The position numbers were made by a program, and so were the translations under genes. From the NCBI GenBank assembly GCA_037133475.1, contig JBAXOB010000001.1:293499-357498 (forward strand): a stretch of DNA of 64,000 nucleotides, read 5' to 3'. Below are positions 7,819-17,202 of this stretch, piece after piece (the first letter of the stretch is position 1; every line of letters begins with the position of its first letter). The DNA comes from CAIVAT01 sp037133475 (GTDB taxonomy: Bacteria > Bacteroidota > Bacteroidia > Bacteroidales > FEN-979). Under the pieces are notes generated by a model. The model did no database searches and had not been told where the DNA came from. It was given only the letters and a program-made list of their open reading frames with translations.

Positions 7819-10047
7819 TTATTTTCCCGCCTTACCGGCGACCTGCAGCACCCTGATCTTCATCTTATCCCCCTCTCCTGCATGCCAGGCAATCCATATG
7901 CCGGTTTTAGGGTCACAGATGATTTTTGGAGCGCGGGCTGCCTCCTTCCCGGAGGTGACCTTTATGGGTGCGCTCCAGGCACCCTTTTCCCGTGTTGACA
8001 GGTAGAGGGTCCAGTTGCCCCTTTTTGACCGGCCGCTCCAGGTTACGAGGATTCTTCCGTCAGGGGTGGTTACAGCCTGTGGCGTCTGGTTCATGATGGT
8101 CTGATCATCCGATGGCAATGTCACGGAGTTTCCCCATCGTCCAATTACGGGGTCAAAGGTCGATGCATGGATCTCCTGCCGCCCGCCGTCCGGCACATCC
8201 CATGCAAAGGACTCCCAGAATACCCACCGGCGGCCCTCTTCATCATGCACGACGCTGGGATAGCCCCCATTTTCGCATTTCTCAATGTCATCGTTAACCT
8301 GTGTAACCGAAACTGACTCTTCATCCAGGTAACCGGAACAGACACCCAGCGTTGCAGGGTAATGCTGGTTCCAGGCACCCCAAACCCTTCCGGAACCGTC
8401 GGCATCGAGGCTGAAGCTCCAGCCGTTGGAATAACCGGGCAACGACGGACTTGGTGCCAGGGAGACCGGGTGAATACTGTCGGGGATGCCATCGGTGATC
8501 CTCCTGAAAAACGGGTACCTGGAATTTGCTTTCCAGTATGACCAGGCCAGCACTATCCCGCTTTTCGTTGATACGATGCAGGGAGTAACCACTTCGCAGG
8601 GGAGGCGTTCGGTGCAAAGCACCGGTTCGGTGAGTGCCGTGCCATCGTAACTTCTGGCATAGACCCTGTAAAAACCATCGCGGTTGTTCAGGTAGAAGAT
8701 CCATATTTTCCCGCCCGAACAGGTAATCAGCGGGTTATAGCTGTCCGACCGGTCATGTTCAACAGCGATACCGGCTTGCGGATCCTGTCCGGCCTGTGAT
8801 AAAAGAATATCGCCCTTTTCTTCCCAGCAGACCCAAACGGTTCCTTTATCGTCGGCCACTATGGAAGGAAATCTGCAGGATCCCCTCCCAAAGGTATATC
8901 GGGTGCCGGCAGCAGTTTTCCCGGCGACTGGTTTGCGGATAACGACAGGGTGCCCGGGGAGAATATTCCTCTTGGGCACGGTGCAAACCCCCGTGCAGTT
9001 TTCAGTGACCGGAAGGTGGGAGATACACCGCGAACCGGTAAAAATCCAGCGGTTGTCCTGGTTCCTGTCAAAAAAGCCGTGCAGCAGTATCCGGGTTGAT
9101 TTTGTCACTTTATTCCAGGAATAGACCGAATAGTCAACACTGTTGTCAAAAAATCCCTGTTCTACAGCAGCGCCACGGATTTTCATTACCATATATTTCT
9201 CCGGATCCAGCGGGTTGGGCATGCAGGCGGAGATCCCGACCGAATCGATGCCGAAACGGTATCTGCCAAGGCTGAATACCGAGTCGGATTCCAGCCTGAA
9301 GGGGCTTGCTTCTCCGGTTACCAGCCGGTATACCTCCCAGGGAAATTTTCCTTCCAGGAGGATATTCTGCCGCAGGTCGGCAGGGTTAACCCCGCTAAGA
9401 TATTTTACACTGAAACACTTTGCCCTGGCTGCAAATTCACGGTTGCCATCAAATGCGGCCCGGTTGTTATCGGCCACAACGCAAACCGCCGCATAGCGCA
9501 TGTTCTCGTAAATGATCCGGGTGGCAAACTGCAGCCCCGAGACCGGCTTAAAATGAACAGTTGTATCATTCCACAGGGTCATCTTTAACTGCTCAAAACT
9601 AGAATCATAGGGAAAAAGACTCCCTTCCGGCAGCCCGACAATCTGTTTTCCTTTTCTGAAGGCCAGGATAACCGGGAAGCCGTCGCGGTGGTACTGGTGC
9701 AGGTCGGGAGGCCAGGTAAGAACCGGCGTGAGGGAATCGCGGTATTGTTTCGTGAAGGCATAGATATCCAGCTGGGGATTGAACAGGCACTGGGTAAAGT
9801 TTGCACCACCCTTCGCGCGGTTGGTTTCGAAATAGTTCTCCGCGGTAAAACCCCCGTCGAACATGCAATAGCCGCAGTTGGATGGCGAAAAGGGCTTTAT
9901 CACCGTGGTACGGGGGGAGCGGATGATCCGGCCGAACGGGATCCTGCTGCCCCACAGGTCCTCGGCTTGCTTAACCGGAACAGTTTGTGCTTCAAGATTC
10001 GCAAATGGGCATAGCAGTAGCAGCCATGCCAGGATCTGTTTATGCAT
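7819..10047 (-). CDS. Secreted thioredoxin-like / sialidase-type beta-propeller fusion
   Basis: A 742-residue protein with signal peptide (MHKQILAWLLLLCPFANLEA). The N-terminal 170 residues look thioredoxin-like: a CGYC motif in SPSNCGYCMFDG and a cis-proline type segment GFPVILAFRKGK. A middle region contains CMPNPLDPEKYMVMKI, a segment also seen in exported hydrolases. From about residue 380 to the end there are six-bladed propeller-like repeats (DKGTVWVCWEE, GSGRVWGAWNQ, EEGRRWVFWES, PDGRILVTWSG, KTGIWIAWHA), similar to sialidase-superfamily blades. It starts 2 bases after the stop of the anti-sigma gene, making it the third gene of a sigma/anti-sigma operon. Function unknown; an extracytoplasmic redox or stress role is inference. 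Confidence 0.75.
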   Translation of the reverse strand: MHKQILAWLLLLCPFANLEAQTVPVKQAEDLWGSRIPFGRIIRSPRTTVIKPFSPSNCGYCMFDGGFTAENYFETNRAKGGANFTQCLFNPQLDIYAFTKQYRDSLTPVLTWPPDLHQYHRDGFPVILAFRKGKQIVGLPEGSLFPYDSSFEQLKMTLWNDTTVHFKPVSGLQFATRIIYENMRYAAVCVVADNNRAAFDGNREFAARAKCFSVKYLSGVNPADLRQNILLEGKFPWEVYRLVTGEASPFRLESDSVFSLGRYRFGIDSVGISACMPNPLDPEKYMVMKIRGAAVEQGFFDNSVDYSVYSWNKVTKSTRILLHGFFDRNQDNRWIFTGSRCISHLPVTENCTGVCTVPKRNILPGHPVVIRKPVAGKTAAGTRYTFGRGSCRFPSIVADDKGTVWVCWEEKGDILLSQAGQDPQAGIAVEHDRSDSYNPLITCSGGKIWIFYLNNRDGFYRVYARSYDGTALTEPVLCTERLPCEVVTPCIVSTKSGIVLAWSYWKANSRYPFFRRITDGIPDSIHPVSLAPSPSLPGYSNGWSFSLDADGSGRVWGAWNQHYPATLGVCSGYLDEESVSVTQVNDDIEKCENGGYPSVVHDEEGRRWVFWESFAWDVPDGGRQEIHASTFDPVIGRWGNSVTLPSDDQTIMNQTPQAVTTPDGRILVTWSGRSKRGNWTLYLSTREKGAWSAPIKVTSGKEAARAPKIICDPKTGIWIAWHAGEGDKMKIRVLQVAGKAGK

Positions 10048-10049
10048 GT

Positions 10050-11387
10050 TTAGTATCCTCCGTCGATATTCCAGGTGTGAAATGAGTTGTCGTTTCTGAT
10101 GGCGAGGTTTCCTTCAAGCGTGTCGCCGCTCTTTAGTTTCAGCAGATAGGGGATATAAATCCCGGCGTACATCCCCGAGGTAAAGGCAGCTCCTGTGTGT
10201 ATCAGGGTGACCCCTCCGAACCTGCTTTGAAGCTGTTTCAGGGTTTTGCTGCCTTCGAGGGAGAACAACGGCGAAAACCGCTGCACCGTTTGCCAGTCGT
10301 TTTTCGCACAGGCTGTGAAAAAAATCCGGGCCGCCTCCTCCCCGCTGATTCCCTTGAGCCCGTTAACCATGGAATGGTCCCATTGGTCAGGGGTCATGAG
10401 CGCCAGGCGGGATGGGTTGGCAAAGGTAAACAGTGAATCGGGCAACGAGGCGTTGATGGCGGTTTGGATTAATTTCACCACACATATATCCTCCTTGCCG
10501 TTTTCAACGAAGATCTCCATGGATGCCAGCATCCGTGTTTGCTTGTCGAACCGGTAAACGCGGCGTGAGTTGGATTCGGGAACGGAGCTGTTCAGTGCCC
10601 AGGGGTTGGTGAAATTCCCGGTGGCGGCTACCCTGATCGTCAGGACCAGCTGGTTGCCCGATGCTTTCACGCCGCACGAGGAGGGGTGCTCCTTTGCAAA
10701 GGCAAGCTCCTGTTCAAGAATGCTCATTGGCTCCAGGAAAAGCTTCATCCACCCGGGAAAACCAGCCCCGGGCCCTCCCTTCAGGATATACCCGCCAGCC
10801 CTGTTGATCATGTATTGCGATGACCCATCCATGATGATCGTCCTGCCCGGTTTTTCGAACCGCCACCGGGATGGCTCGCCAAACCGCTTCCAGATTTTGA
10901 AATCGGAAAACCCCGAGGCGGGGTCAATGCTTTCGAAGTTATCGGCAGGACTGGTCCGGATGGAAAAGTACATACTGACCGTTTTCAGGGAGATCATGGC
11001 CCGGATCGACTTTTCAAGAAGGGTCCCTGCCGCCGTGGCGGTGTTGCGGAAAGCCGTCACATAGATGATCCCTGCGGCAATACCCAGGAAGATAACGATG
11101 GAGGCAGCGATCCTAATCACCTTTTGCCACCTGACGGACAGATTGCGCTCCAGTCTCCCGGCCCGCTCATCATTTCCAGCCCTGGCAAGTATTTGATCGA
11201 TCTTGTCAGACCCGGTGCCGGAAGAGGACCCGGTTTTCATACCCCTGAAAAGAATGAGATAACCGTCATAGACATCCCGGCAATCGTCACACCTGGTGAT
11301 ATGGTCAAGCAACACCATTTTTTCATCAGGGCTGACCTGGTCATCGAACAGATCGGCAATTGCCGTTTGAATCAATTCACATTTCAT
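10050..11387 (-). CDS. Anti-sigma factor with zinc-finger N-terminus and large periplasmic domain
   Basis: A 445-residue protein. The N-terminal 50 residues carry a zf-HC2-like motif (HITRCDDCRDVY) typical of cytoplasmic anti-sigma domains. One transmembrane segment follows (VIRIAASIVIFLGIAAGIIYV, in two parts, about residues 90-110). The remaining 330 residues are extracytoplasmic and include a LolA/outer-membrane-lipoprotein-carrier-like stretch (EPSRWRFEKPGRTIIMDGSSQYMIN) and a C-terminal part without known match. It overlaps the upstream sigma gene by 11 bases, which implies translational coupling. Expected to sequester the ECF sigma factor and respond to an envelope signal. It is much longer than a typical zf-HC2 anti-sigma factor. 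Confidence 0.8.
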   Translation of the reverse strand: MKCELIQTAIADLFDDQVSPDEKMVLLDHITRCDDCRDVYDGYLILFRGMKTGSSSGTGSDKIDQILARAGNDERAGRLERNLSVRWQKVIRIAASIVIFLGIAAGIIYVTAFRNTATAAGTLLEKSIRAMISLKTVSMYFSIRTSPADNFESIDPASGFSDFKIWKRFGEPSRWRFEKPGRTIIMDGSSQYMINRAGGYILKGGPGAGFPGWMKLFLEPMSILEQELAFAKEHPSSCGVKASGNQLVLTIRVAATGNFTNPWALNSSVPESNSRRVYRFDKQTRMLASMEIFVENGKEDICVVKLIQTAINASLPDSLFTFANPSRLALMTPDQWDHSMVNGLKGISGEEAARIFFTACAKNDWQTVQRFSPLFSLEGSKTLKQLQSRFGGVTLIHTGAAFTSGMYAGIYIPYLLKLKSGDTLEGNLAIRNDNSFHTWNIDGGY

Positions 11388-11925
11388 CAGACACCTCCGT
11401 TTTTTCTTTCATCATCACACTAAGCTTCGACATTCCATAACTGAACCTTGACTTCACCGTTGTGACGGGCAGCTCCTTGATAGCGGCGATGTCGCGGAAG
11501 GTAAGGTCATGATCGAACCGGAGGCGTATCACTTCAGCCTGTTCCCCTGGAAGCAGGTTCAGCATTGACCGCACCCGCTGCGCCTCTTCTTCCCTGATCA
11601 TCTCCTCCTCCCGGGGCTCCGAAAAATGGTTCATGGTTAAACGGCCGTTCGCGGAGATGGTGTTTTCACGTGAATTCCGGCGACGAAGCATGTCGATGCA
11701 CCCGTTGCTGACCATGGTGAACAGGTAGGCAACGGGGTTGGTTACCTCTCCCAGTTTGGCCCTGATGTGATAGGCGCGGATGACGGCTTCCTGGACGACA
11801 TCATCCGCATCGGTCCGGTTGCCCGTGATGGCCCACGCGTGATGGGTAAGCCGGTCAAGGTTTTCGTTCAGGAAGCTCCTGAGCTGCCGGGAATTTTGAG
11901 GGAAACGGGCAAAAGGTTCGGTCAT
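11377..11925 (-). CDS. ECF-family RNA polymerase sigma factor
   Basis: A 182-residue sigma-70-family protein. Region 2 is recognised by TGNRTDADDVVQEAVIRAYH and YLFTMVSNGCIDMLRRR; region 4 by LPGEQAEVIRLRFDHDLTF and the helix-turn-helix around LPVTTVKSRFSYGMSKL. It is the first gene of a three-gene minus-strand operon (sigma, anti-sigma, thioredoxin/propeller protein), with the stop overlapping the start of the anti-sigma gene. It likely directs transcription of its own operon and envelope-related targets; the targets cannot be read from here. Confidence 0.92.
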   Translation of the reverse strand: MTEPFARFPQNSRQLRSFLNENLDRLTHHAWAITGNRTDADDVVQEAVIRAYHIRAKLGEVTNPVAYLFTMVSNGCIDMLRRRNSRENTISANGRLTMNHFSEPREEEMIREEEAQRVRSMLNLLPGEQAEVIRLRFDHDLTFRDIAAIKELPVTTVKSRFSYGMSKLSVMMKEKTEVSDEM

Positions 11926-12039
11926 GGAATTTCTCTTCTCATTAACCCGACGCAGCAGGGATGGAAAAAGACTTAAATATCGTGAATTTTTTTTTCATCA
12001 AAAGAATGAATACTTTTAAATCCCAAAATTTTCATCGCC

Positions 12040-12522
12040 ATGGTTATTAAATTGCTTGATATCCTCAGAATCGTTTTGGTTTTGGTGGCCTTTTTTTTCG
12101 GACACCTCATTGGCTTTACTAACGGGTATCACCCGGTTCCGCAGCTCCATTTTATGATCCCGGTGATTATCGTGGCCATTGCCGGCATCTCCGGTCTTGA
12201 AGGCGTGTTCCTGGGAAGAAGGTCAGCCGCGGCAAAAGGCTTCGAAACCGGGAGCAATTACCAGAAACAATCGGCCATTGCCATGTTGTCCTATCCTGCC
12301 GCAGCCATCCTGGCATGGTTTTTTAACTGGGGGATCAGGGCAGAGCTGACGATCCTTTTCGCCTTTATCTTCTTTTTCTTTTTTTCAGCGGTAAACCATA
12401 CCATCGATGCCGTGGTGCGGAAAAACTACCGCTGGCAGAATATCAACCGCCCCTTTCTGACCCTGCTGATCATCGCCGGGATGATCTATCCCGTGATCAT
12501 GGCGCTGAAAAACCTGCCATAA
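12040..12522 (+). CDS. Small integral membrane protein (DUF6790-like)
   Basis: A 160-residue protein with four hydrophobic segments, about residues 5-25, 35-57, 82-102 with 108-124, and 138-156. A motif YPAAAILAWFFNWG and the segment SAVNHTIDA between helices recall the DUF6790 family, a tentative match. No function is known. It stands alone between the divergent sigma operon and the prolyl oligopeptidase gene. Confidence 0.65.
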   Translation: MVIKLLDILRIVLVLVAFFFGHLIGFTNGYHPVPQLHFMIPVIIVAIAGISGLEGVFLGRRSAAAKGFETGSNYQKQSAIAMLSYPAAAILAWFFNWGIRAELTILFAFIFFFFFSAVNHTIDAVVRKNYRWQNINRPFLTLLIIAGMIYPVIMALKNLP

Positions 12523-12603
12523 CTAAAATCCGTCCATCCCGTGCTGCCGTCCTGCCGTCCCTGCCAGCGGATTAAATGATAAGGAATTAATAAAAATCAT
12601 CGT

Positions 12604-14703
12604 ATGAAAAGTCTTTTCCCCCTGGTCATCCTGTTCCTTTGCCATCCCCAGCTTTGGAGCCAGGAAAACAGCCAGACCGCATCAGACCACCCGGTGGCCA
12701 CCGATACCTGTTATCATAAGTATATCGTTAAGGATCCTTACCGCTGGCTTGAGGAGGTGGGCAGCGCTGAAACCAAGAAGTGGGTTGAAACCCAGAACAA
12801 ACGGTCGAAGAGTTACCTGGAAAGCTGCCTGAACAAAACCAATGCCTTTAATATCATTGATAAATATACCTTAACGGATTTTCACAACCCGAAGAAGCAG
12901 GGGGATTATTATTTTACCTATGCTTTTTATAACAACCTGAACAACCCTGCCCTTTTTTATCAGCCTGCCTTTAACCGCAGCATGCTGGTCATTGTTGATC
13001 CTGACTATATCTCTACGAAGGATGAGATCCTTATCAGGCAGTACCGGGTGTCGAAGGATTCAAAGCTGCTGGCATACCAGTTCAACAGGAATGGCAGCGA
13101 CTGGCTTGAAGCCCGGGTAGTATCCCTGCAAACGGGGCTGCACAAAAAGGACCACCTCGAGGGGTTGAAATTCAAGAATCTTTGCTGGCTGGGAGAGGGT
13201 TTTTTTTATTCCACTTTTTTCCAGGACAGCAAGTTCGGCGTGACCAACGGGCAGCGGGTATTTTACCATAAGATCGGCGATGAACAATCGCAGGACAAGC
13301 TCATCTTTGCCCGTAAAAACAATCCCGATGTCTACTTTGATTATATGACCACTGCGGATGAACGCTTTTTCGTGCTGAAGGAGATGAATGAAAAGGCCGG
13401 GCTGATCAACTTTTTCTATATCGATTACCAGTCGGCCGAACCCTCCCTTCGTCCGCTGATTACCAACCTGAAATTCAGTGACGACAGCCCCGGCATCCTG
13501 GATTTCCACAACGGGAAGTTTATCGCCTCCACCTTTCGCGAATCGGGTTTTGGCAGCATCATGGAGATCGATCCGGAAAATCCCTATAAATGGCGCTCCC
13601 TTTCTACCGGTTTTTCCGATGCCCTCCTGCTGAACGTGATCCCCTTTGATGACAGGATGGTGGCCGTTTATCAGTCCGACCAGCGTTCGGTGATCTGCGT
13701 ACTGGATTTTGACGGAAAGGTACTGTACCAGCTTAAACTGCCGGTTGCCACGACCGTCGGGGGATTCAGCGGAAACCATTCGGATGAGGAGCTTCTTTTT
13801 AATATCCAGTCGTACACCATGCCCCCGGTCGTTTACAAATTCAATATCCGGACTTACAAAAAGGAGGCAATGCAGGAGACCAGCGTTAATTTTAACTTTG
13901 AGGATATTGAATATAAACAGGTCGAATATCTTTCCGCCGACAGTACCAGGGTTTCCATGCTCCTGGTTTACCAGAAGGGGTTAAAGCTGGATGGCAATAA
14001 CCCGGCCATCCTGGAAGCATACGGCGGATTTAACCTGGTCGATATCCCAACCTTCAACCCGGGAATCGTTTATTTCATCAAAAACGGCGGGGTGTATGCC
14101 TTTGCCAATATCCGCGGCGGGGGCGACAAGGGAGAGCAGTGGTCGCGCGACGGAAGAGGGAAAAACAAGCAAAAGTCGTTCGACGATTTTATCGCCGCCG
14201 CCGGCTATCTTATCGGCAATAACTATACCAGCAAGGAAAAACTGGCGGCAACCGGAACCTCCAACGGCGGGCTTGTCGTCGCCGCTGCCGCCATTCAGCG
14301 GCCCGACCTTTTCAGGGCCGTGGTGCCTGTTCTTGCACCCCTCGATATGGTTCGCCTGGAGAAATTCACGGTGGGACACTGGAATACCGAGGAGTATGGA
14401 ACCGTAAAGGACAGCGCCGGCTTTGCCGGTATCTATGGTTATTCTCCCGTTCATAATATCAAAGAAGGGGTCAATTATCCTGCCATGCTGATCATTACAG
14501 CCGAAAATGACGACAGGGTTCCACCGTTTCATTCCTATAAGTTTGCTGCCGCACTGCAGAACCGCAAGGCCCAGACCAACCCCATCCTGCTAAAATCCGC
14601 CCGGAATTCGGGCCATCATGGCGCTTCGACCTTCTATACACAGATCAGGGATGATGCCGGCATCTTTGGATTTATCATGACCCAGCTTACCGGGAAGCCC
14701 TGA
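12604..14703 (+). CDS. Exported prolyl oligopeptidase (S9A serine peptidase)
   Basis: A 699-residue protein with signal peptide (MKSLFPLVILFLCHPQLWSQ) followed by the family opening DPYRWLEEVGSAETKKWV. A seven-bladed propeller domain covers about residues 95-430. The C-terminal alpha/beta-hydrolase domain carries the triad: Ser553 in GTSNGGLV, Asp636/637 in ENDDRVPP, His671/672 in SGHHGAST. The family cleaves short peptides after proline. The signal peptide places it in the periplasm or outside, as is common in Bacteroidota. Full length for the family. Confidence 0.93.
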   Translation: MKSLFPLVILFLCHPQLWSQENSQTASDHPVATDTCYHKYIVKDPYRWLEEVGSAETKKWVETQNKRSKSYLESCLNKTNAFNIIDKYTLTDFHNPKKQGDYYFTYAFYNNLNNPALFYQPAFNRSMLVIVDPDYISTKDEILIRQYRVSKDSKLLAYQFNRNGSDWLEARVVSLQTGLHKKDHLEGLKFKNLCWLGEGFFYSTFFQDSKFGVTNGQRVFYHKIGDEQSQDKLIFARKNNPDVYFDYMTTADERFFVLKEMNEKAGLINFFYIDYQSAEPSLRPLITNLKFSDDSPGILDFHNGKFIASTFRESGFGSIMEIDPENPYKWRSLSTGFSDALLLNVIPFDDRMVAVYQSDQRSVICVLDFDGKVLYQLKLPVATTVGGFSGNHSDEELLFNIQSYTMPPVVYKFNIRTYKKEAMQETSVNFNFEDIEYKQVEYLSADSTRVSMLLVYQKGLKLDGNNPAILEAYGGFNLVDIPTFNPGIVYFIKNGGVYAFANIRGGGDKGEQWSRDGRGKNKQKSFDDFIAAAGYLIGNNYTSKEKLAATGTSNGGLVVAAAAIQRPDLFRAVVPVLAPLDMVRLEKFTVGHWNTEEYGTVKDSAGFAGIYGYSPVHNIKEGVNYPAMLIITAENDDRVPPFHSYKFAAALQNRKAQTNPILLKSARNSGHHGASTFYTQIRDDAGIFGFIMTQLTGKP

Positions 14704-14861
14704 CCCAATGATGATGAATCGTTATCAGTGACTCATCACCAGTGTCGCGTGAAATATTATGCCCGGTTACCACCGCAGGCAATATCATCCAGCAATCCTG
14801 GAAATATCGTGTCATACAATAAAATATATCAACAAACAGTATCAAACAGCAAAATAAGTAT

Positions 14862-14869
14862 TATATTTG
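14862..14869 (+). promoter_or_regulatory. -7 box upstream of membrane-protein/HTH pair
   Basis: TATATTTG, an exact TAnnTTTG match, 21 bases before the ATG at 14891. No clear TTG at the -33 distance. The surrounding 60 bases are AT-rich. Confidence 0.55.
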
Positions 14870-14890
14870 TAGTGTCTTAAACCTGCCACT

Positions 14891-15679
14891 ATGAAAATAT
14901 TTTCGGGAATCAGGGATGTTTTTTCCATCTTTCAGAACAAGGAATCCTATTTTGAAGAGATCAACAAAGAGCAATCAAACAGGTTGATATTCAACCAGCT
15001 GTTGCTGATTTGCTGCTTTGCCTTTCTCTACGGCCTGGTGATGGGCAGCTATCACAGTTTCCTGCAGTCGGTCGTTGCCGGGGCCAAGGTGGTCGTGCTG
15101 TTCCTGTCGACGGTAATCATCTGTTTCCCCTCTTTTTTTATCATCCAGCAGGTGCTTGGGTCGAAGATGAGTTTCAGGCAGATGATGCTGATCGTATTGA
15201 GCGGGGTTGTCCTCACGGCCACCATTGCCTTGTCGTTTGCACCGATCGTGGTTGTTTTCCAGGTTACCGGCGGTAATTATCATTTCCTGCAGTTGCTGCA
15301 CGTGGCCATCTTTGTTTTTGCCGGTTTCTTCGGCATGCGGCTCATGGTCGATGCCCTGAAATTCGCCTGCGAGGACAAAAACATCTACCCGCAGATCGGG
15401 GTGACGGTATTCAGGATATGGGTCATTATCCTCGCCTTTGTAGGGATCCAGCTGGCCTGGAATCTCCGTCCCTTCCTGTGTGAGAAAAACGAAGCGTTCA
15501 AGCTCTTCCGGAAATATGAGGGCAATTTTTACACTGCCATCGTCTATTCGGTTGAGCAACTGGCATCGCCTGCGGCTCCTGAAAAAAAGGAATGTGTGAA
15601 ACCGCCTGCGGCGCATTCCGACACCACTGCAAAGATTCCTTCCGGGGCGGAAAAATTATTACATCAAACCGGGAAATAG
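14891..15679 (+). CDS. Polytopic membrane protein (YIP1-like), function unknown
   Basis: A 262-residue protein with five predicted membrane helices (about residues 37-55, 62-88, 98-125, 133-152, 175-195). The N-terminal opening (FSIFQNKESYFEEINKEQ) and helix layout recall bacterial Yip1-domain proteins. The C-terminal 45 residues are hydrophilic and rich in Lys, Pro and Ala. It ends 3 bases before a small HTH gene and probably shares its transcript. No reaction can be assigned. Confidence 0.65.
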   Translation: MKIFSGIRDVFSIFQNKESYFEEINKEQSNRLIFNQLLLICCFAFLYGLVMGSYHSFLQSVVAGAKVVVLFLSTVIICFPSFFIIQQVLGSKMSFRQMMLIVLSGVVLTATIALSFAPIVVVFQVTGGNYHFLQLLHVAIFVFAGFFGMRLMVDALKFACEDKNIYPQIGVTVFRIWVIILAFVGIQLAWNLRPFLCEKNEAFKLFRKYEGNFYTAIVYSVEQLASPAAPEKKECVKPPAAHSDTTAKIPSGAEKLLHQTGK

Positions 15680-15682
15680 CCC

Positions 15683-15871
15683 ATGGACGATATCATGACA
15701 CTGGAGGAGGTAGCGGGGTACCTGAAGCTGAAACCTCAAACCATCTATACCTGGGCCCAGGACGGGAAGATCCCGGCCGCCAAGCTGGGAAAGGAGTGGA
15801 GATTCAGAAAATCGGTCATCGACAGGTGGTTTAACCAGCATATCGATGAAAAATTCGCGGAATACCTCTGA
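15683..15871 (+). CDS. Small excisionase/MerR-type helix-turn-helix protein
   Basis: A 62-residue protein that is all HTH_17 (excisionase-family) domain: MTLEEVAGYLKLKPQTIYTW, then GKIPAAKLGKEWRF and a closing WFNQH helix. Such stand-alone proteins bind DNA and are found both as recombination directionality factors and as ordinary regulators. No integrase is next to it; it follows the membrane protein by 3 bases, so a regulator or partner of that gene is more likely than an Xis. Confidence 0.85.
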   Translation: MDDIMTLEEVAGYLKLKPQTIYTWAQDGKIPAAKLGKEWRFRKSVIDRWFNQHIDEKFAEYL

Positions 15872-16181
15872 CCACGCCCGTGACATTTGACCACGGACAC
15901 GGGGCTATCCTTTCAGATCCGAAATCCCAATACTGGATTTTCGTCCGGCCAGCCGGTGCATAACCTCCCGTGTACTCGATTCACTGCATCTGTTGTGAAA
16001 GGGGTATGTTATTACCGGGTTTCAGGCTGGAGGTTGCCAATTTTGAAAATGGGAGGGTCATTACGGGGCCTTTGTAAGGCAAACCAGGCGCAGCCATTTC
16101 GATTCTCCGGCATGACTGATACCCGGCATGATGTGGTAAAAATGTTACTTTTACCAAATAATAACAGAGTACTGAATCATC
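15872..16181. other. Intergenic region upstream of AraC gene
   Basis: About 310 bases with no supported gene. An ORF of 103 codons at 15887-16198 has no recognisable protein character and runs into the AraC gene. The notable element is the inverted repeat at 16134-16156. Confidence 0.4.
16134..16156. promoter_or_regulatory. Inverted repeat, candidate operator of the AraC/GyrI gene
   Basis: TGGTAAAA, a 7-base spacer, then TTTTACCA: a perfect 8-bp inverted repeat ending 25 bases before the ATG at 16182. The position suits autoregulation; this is inferred from symmetry only. Confidence 0.45.
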
Positions 16182-17129
16182 ATGCAGCATCATCCTGAAA
16201 ACCATAATGAAACTGCCTATCTTCTCAGGATCAGGAGGGTGCTGGCCTACATTCATGAAAACCTGTCAGACGATCTCCCGCTCGAAAAACTCTCCGGCAT
16301 TGCCTGTTTTTCTCCTTTTCATTTCCAGAAGATCTTCTCGCAGCTTGTGGGGGAGTCGCCCAAGCAGTATATCATGCGTCTGCGCCTGGAGCGCATCGCA
16401 CATTACCTGAAGCTGTATCCCGCCCTGAGCATCAGCGACGCCTCGTTTCAGTGCGGATTTTCATCCTCCTCCACCTTTATCCGGGCCTTTAAAAAAGCCT
16501 ATGGCACAACCCCGGAGGCTTTCCGCAGCCTCCCGTTCGATGAAATCAGCAAGATTGGCACATCGAACCCCAACAAAAGCAAATCGTTTGACATCGATCC
16601 TTCCGAATTTTGGCGCATGAATCTGGCCGATGAAGAGGGTGAACAGTTTTCTTCACATTTGGATATCAGGGTTAAAACAGTACGTTCATTGAATATTGCT
16701 TTTATAGAGTCCCAACTTGGCGATGCGGATGCCATCCCCAATGCCTTCAGACAGCTTACGCGATGGGCTGGACCAAGGGAGCTGATCACAGCTGAGACGC
16801 AGTTTATCGGTTTTCTGCTGGACATGCCCTATTTTACCGATTTCGACAAATGCAGGTTCAGGGCCTGCATCACGGTTCCGGGGGAGATCGCGATTTCGAG
16901 GGAGATGGGCTTCACGCGGATCCCCGATGGCAGGTACGCCAGCTACTTCCTGAAAGGCACCATTCAGCATGTCTTCCGGAGCCTCATCTCCTTCAGGCAC
17001 GGCTGGCTGGATCAATCGGGGTACCAGATTGCCGGAATCTCGGGATTTGAGCTCTATGCCGATAATCCTGCCGAAAAACCCTATGAAAGCATCAGTCGCG
17101 AGATATTCATTCCTGTAAAACCTGCCTGA
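16182..17129 (+). CDS. AraC-family regulator with GyrI-like effector domain
   Basis: A 315-residue protein. Residues about 15-115 are the AraC double helix-turn-helix (LEKLSGIACFSPFHFQKIFS and ISDASFQCGFSSSSTFIRAF), placed at the N-terminus as in the SoxS/Rob-like arrangement. Residues about 155-315 are a GyrI-like small-molecule binding domain (VKTVRSLNIAFIES ... GFELYADNPAEKPYES). Members of this fold bind hydrophobic or cationic drugs and regulate efflux or stress genes. Its target may be the methyltransferase and permease genes just downstream, though the 73-base gap does not prove an operon. Confidence 0.9.
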   Translation: MQHHPENHNETAYLLRIRRVLAYIHENLSDDLPLEKLSGIACFSPFHFQKIFSQLVGESPKQYIMRLRLERIAHYLKLYPALSISDASFQCGFSSSSTFIRAFKKAYGTTPEAFRSLPFDEISKIGTSNPNKSKSFDIDPSEFWRMNLADEEGEQFSSHLDIRVKTVRSLNIAFIESQLGDADAIPNAFRQLTRWAGPRELITAETQFIGFLLDMPYFTDFDKCRFRACITVPGEIAISREMGFTRIPDGRYASYFLKGTIQHVFRSLISFRHGWLDQSGYQIAGISGFELYADNPAEKPYESISREIFIPVKPA

Positions 17130-17202
17130 CCCCTGCAGGCCTGATTCATCCTTTGCACCACGCAAAGGGCAACATCATTCTTAATAAACAGGAGGATTTC
17201 AG

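Noticed and set aside
15683..15871. Excisionase of an integrated element
   Set aside because: No integrase, attachment-site repeat or phage gene nearby; a stand-alone HTH regulator is simpler.
15869..15895. TGACCAC and TTGACCAC pair that looks like half of the MITE-like repeat
   Set aside because: Spacing is 19-20 bp instead of 24, no GCCGATTTT block, and no inverted right arm 30 bp further on.
15887..16198. 103-codon ORF before the AraC gene
   Set aside because: No domain or signal, overlaps the AraC start, and contains the candidate operator.
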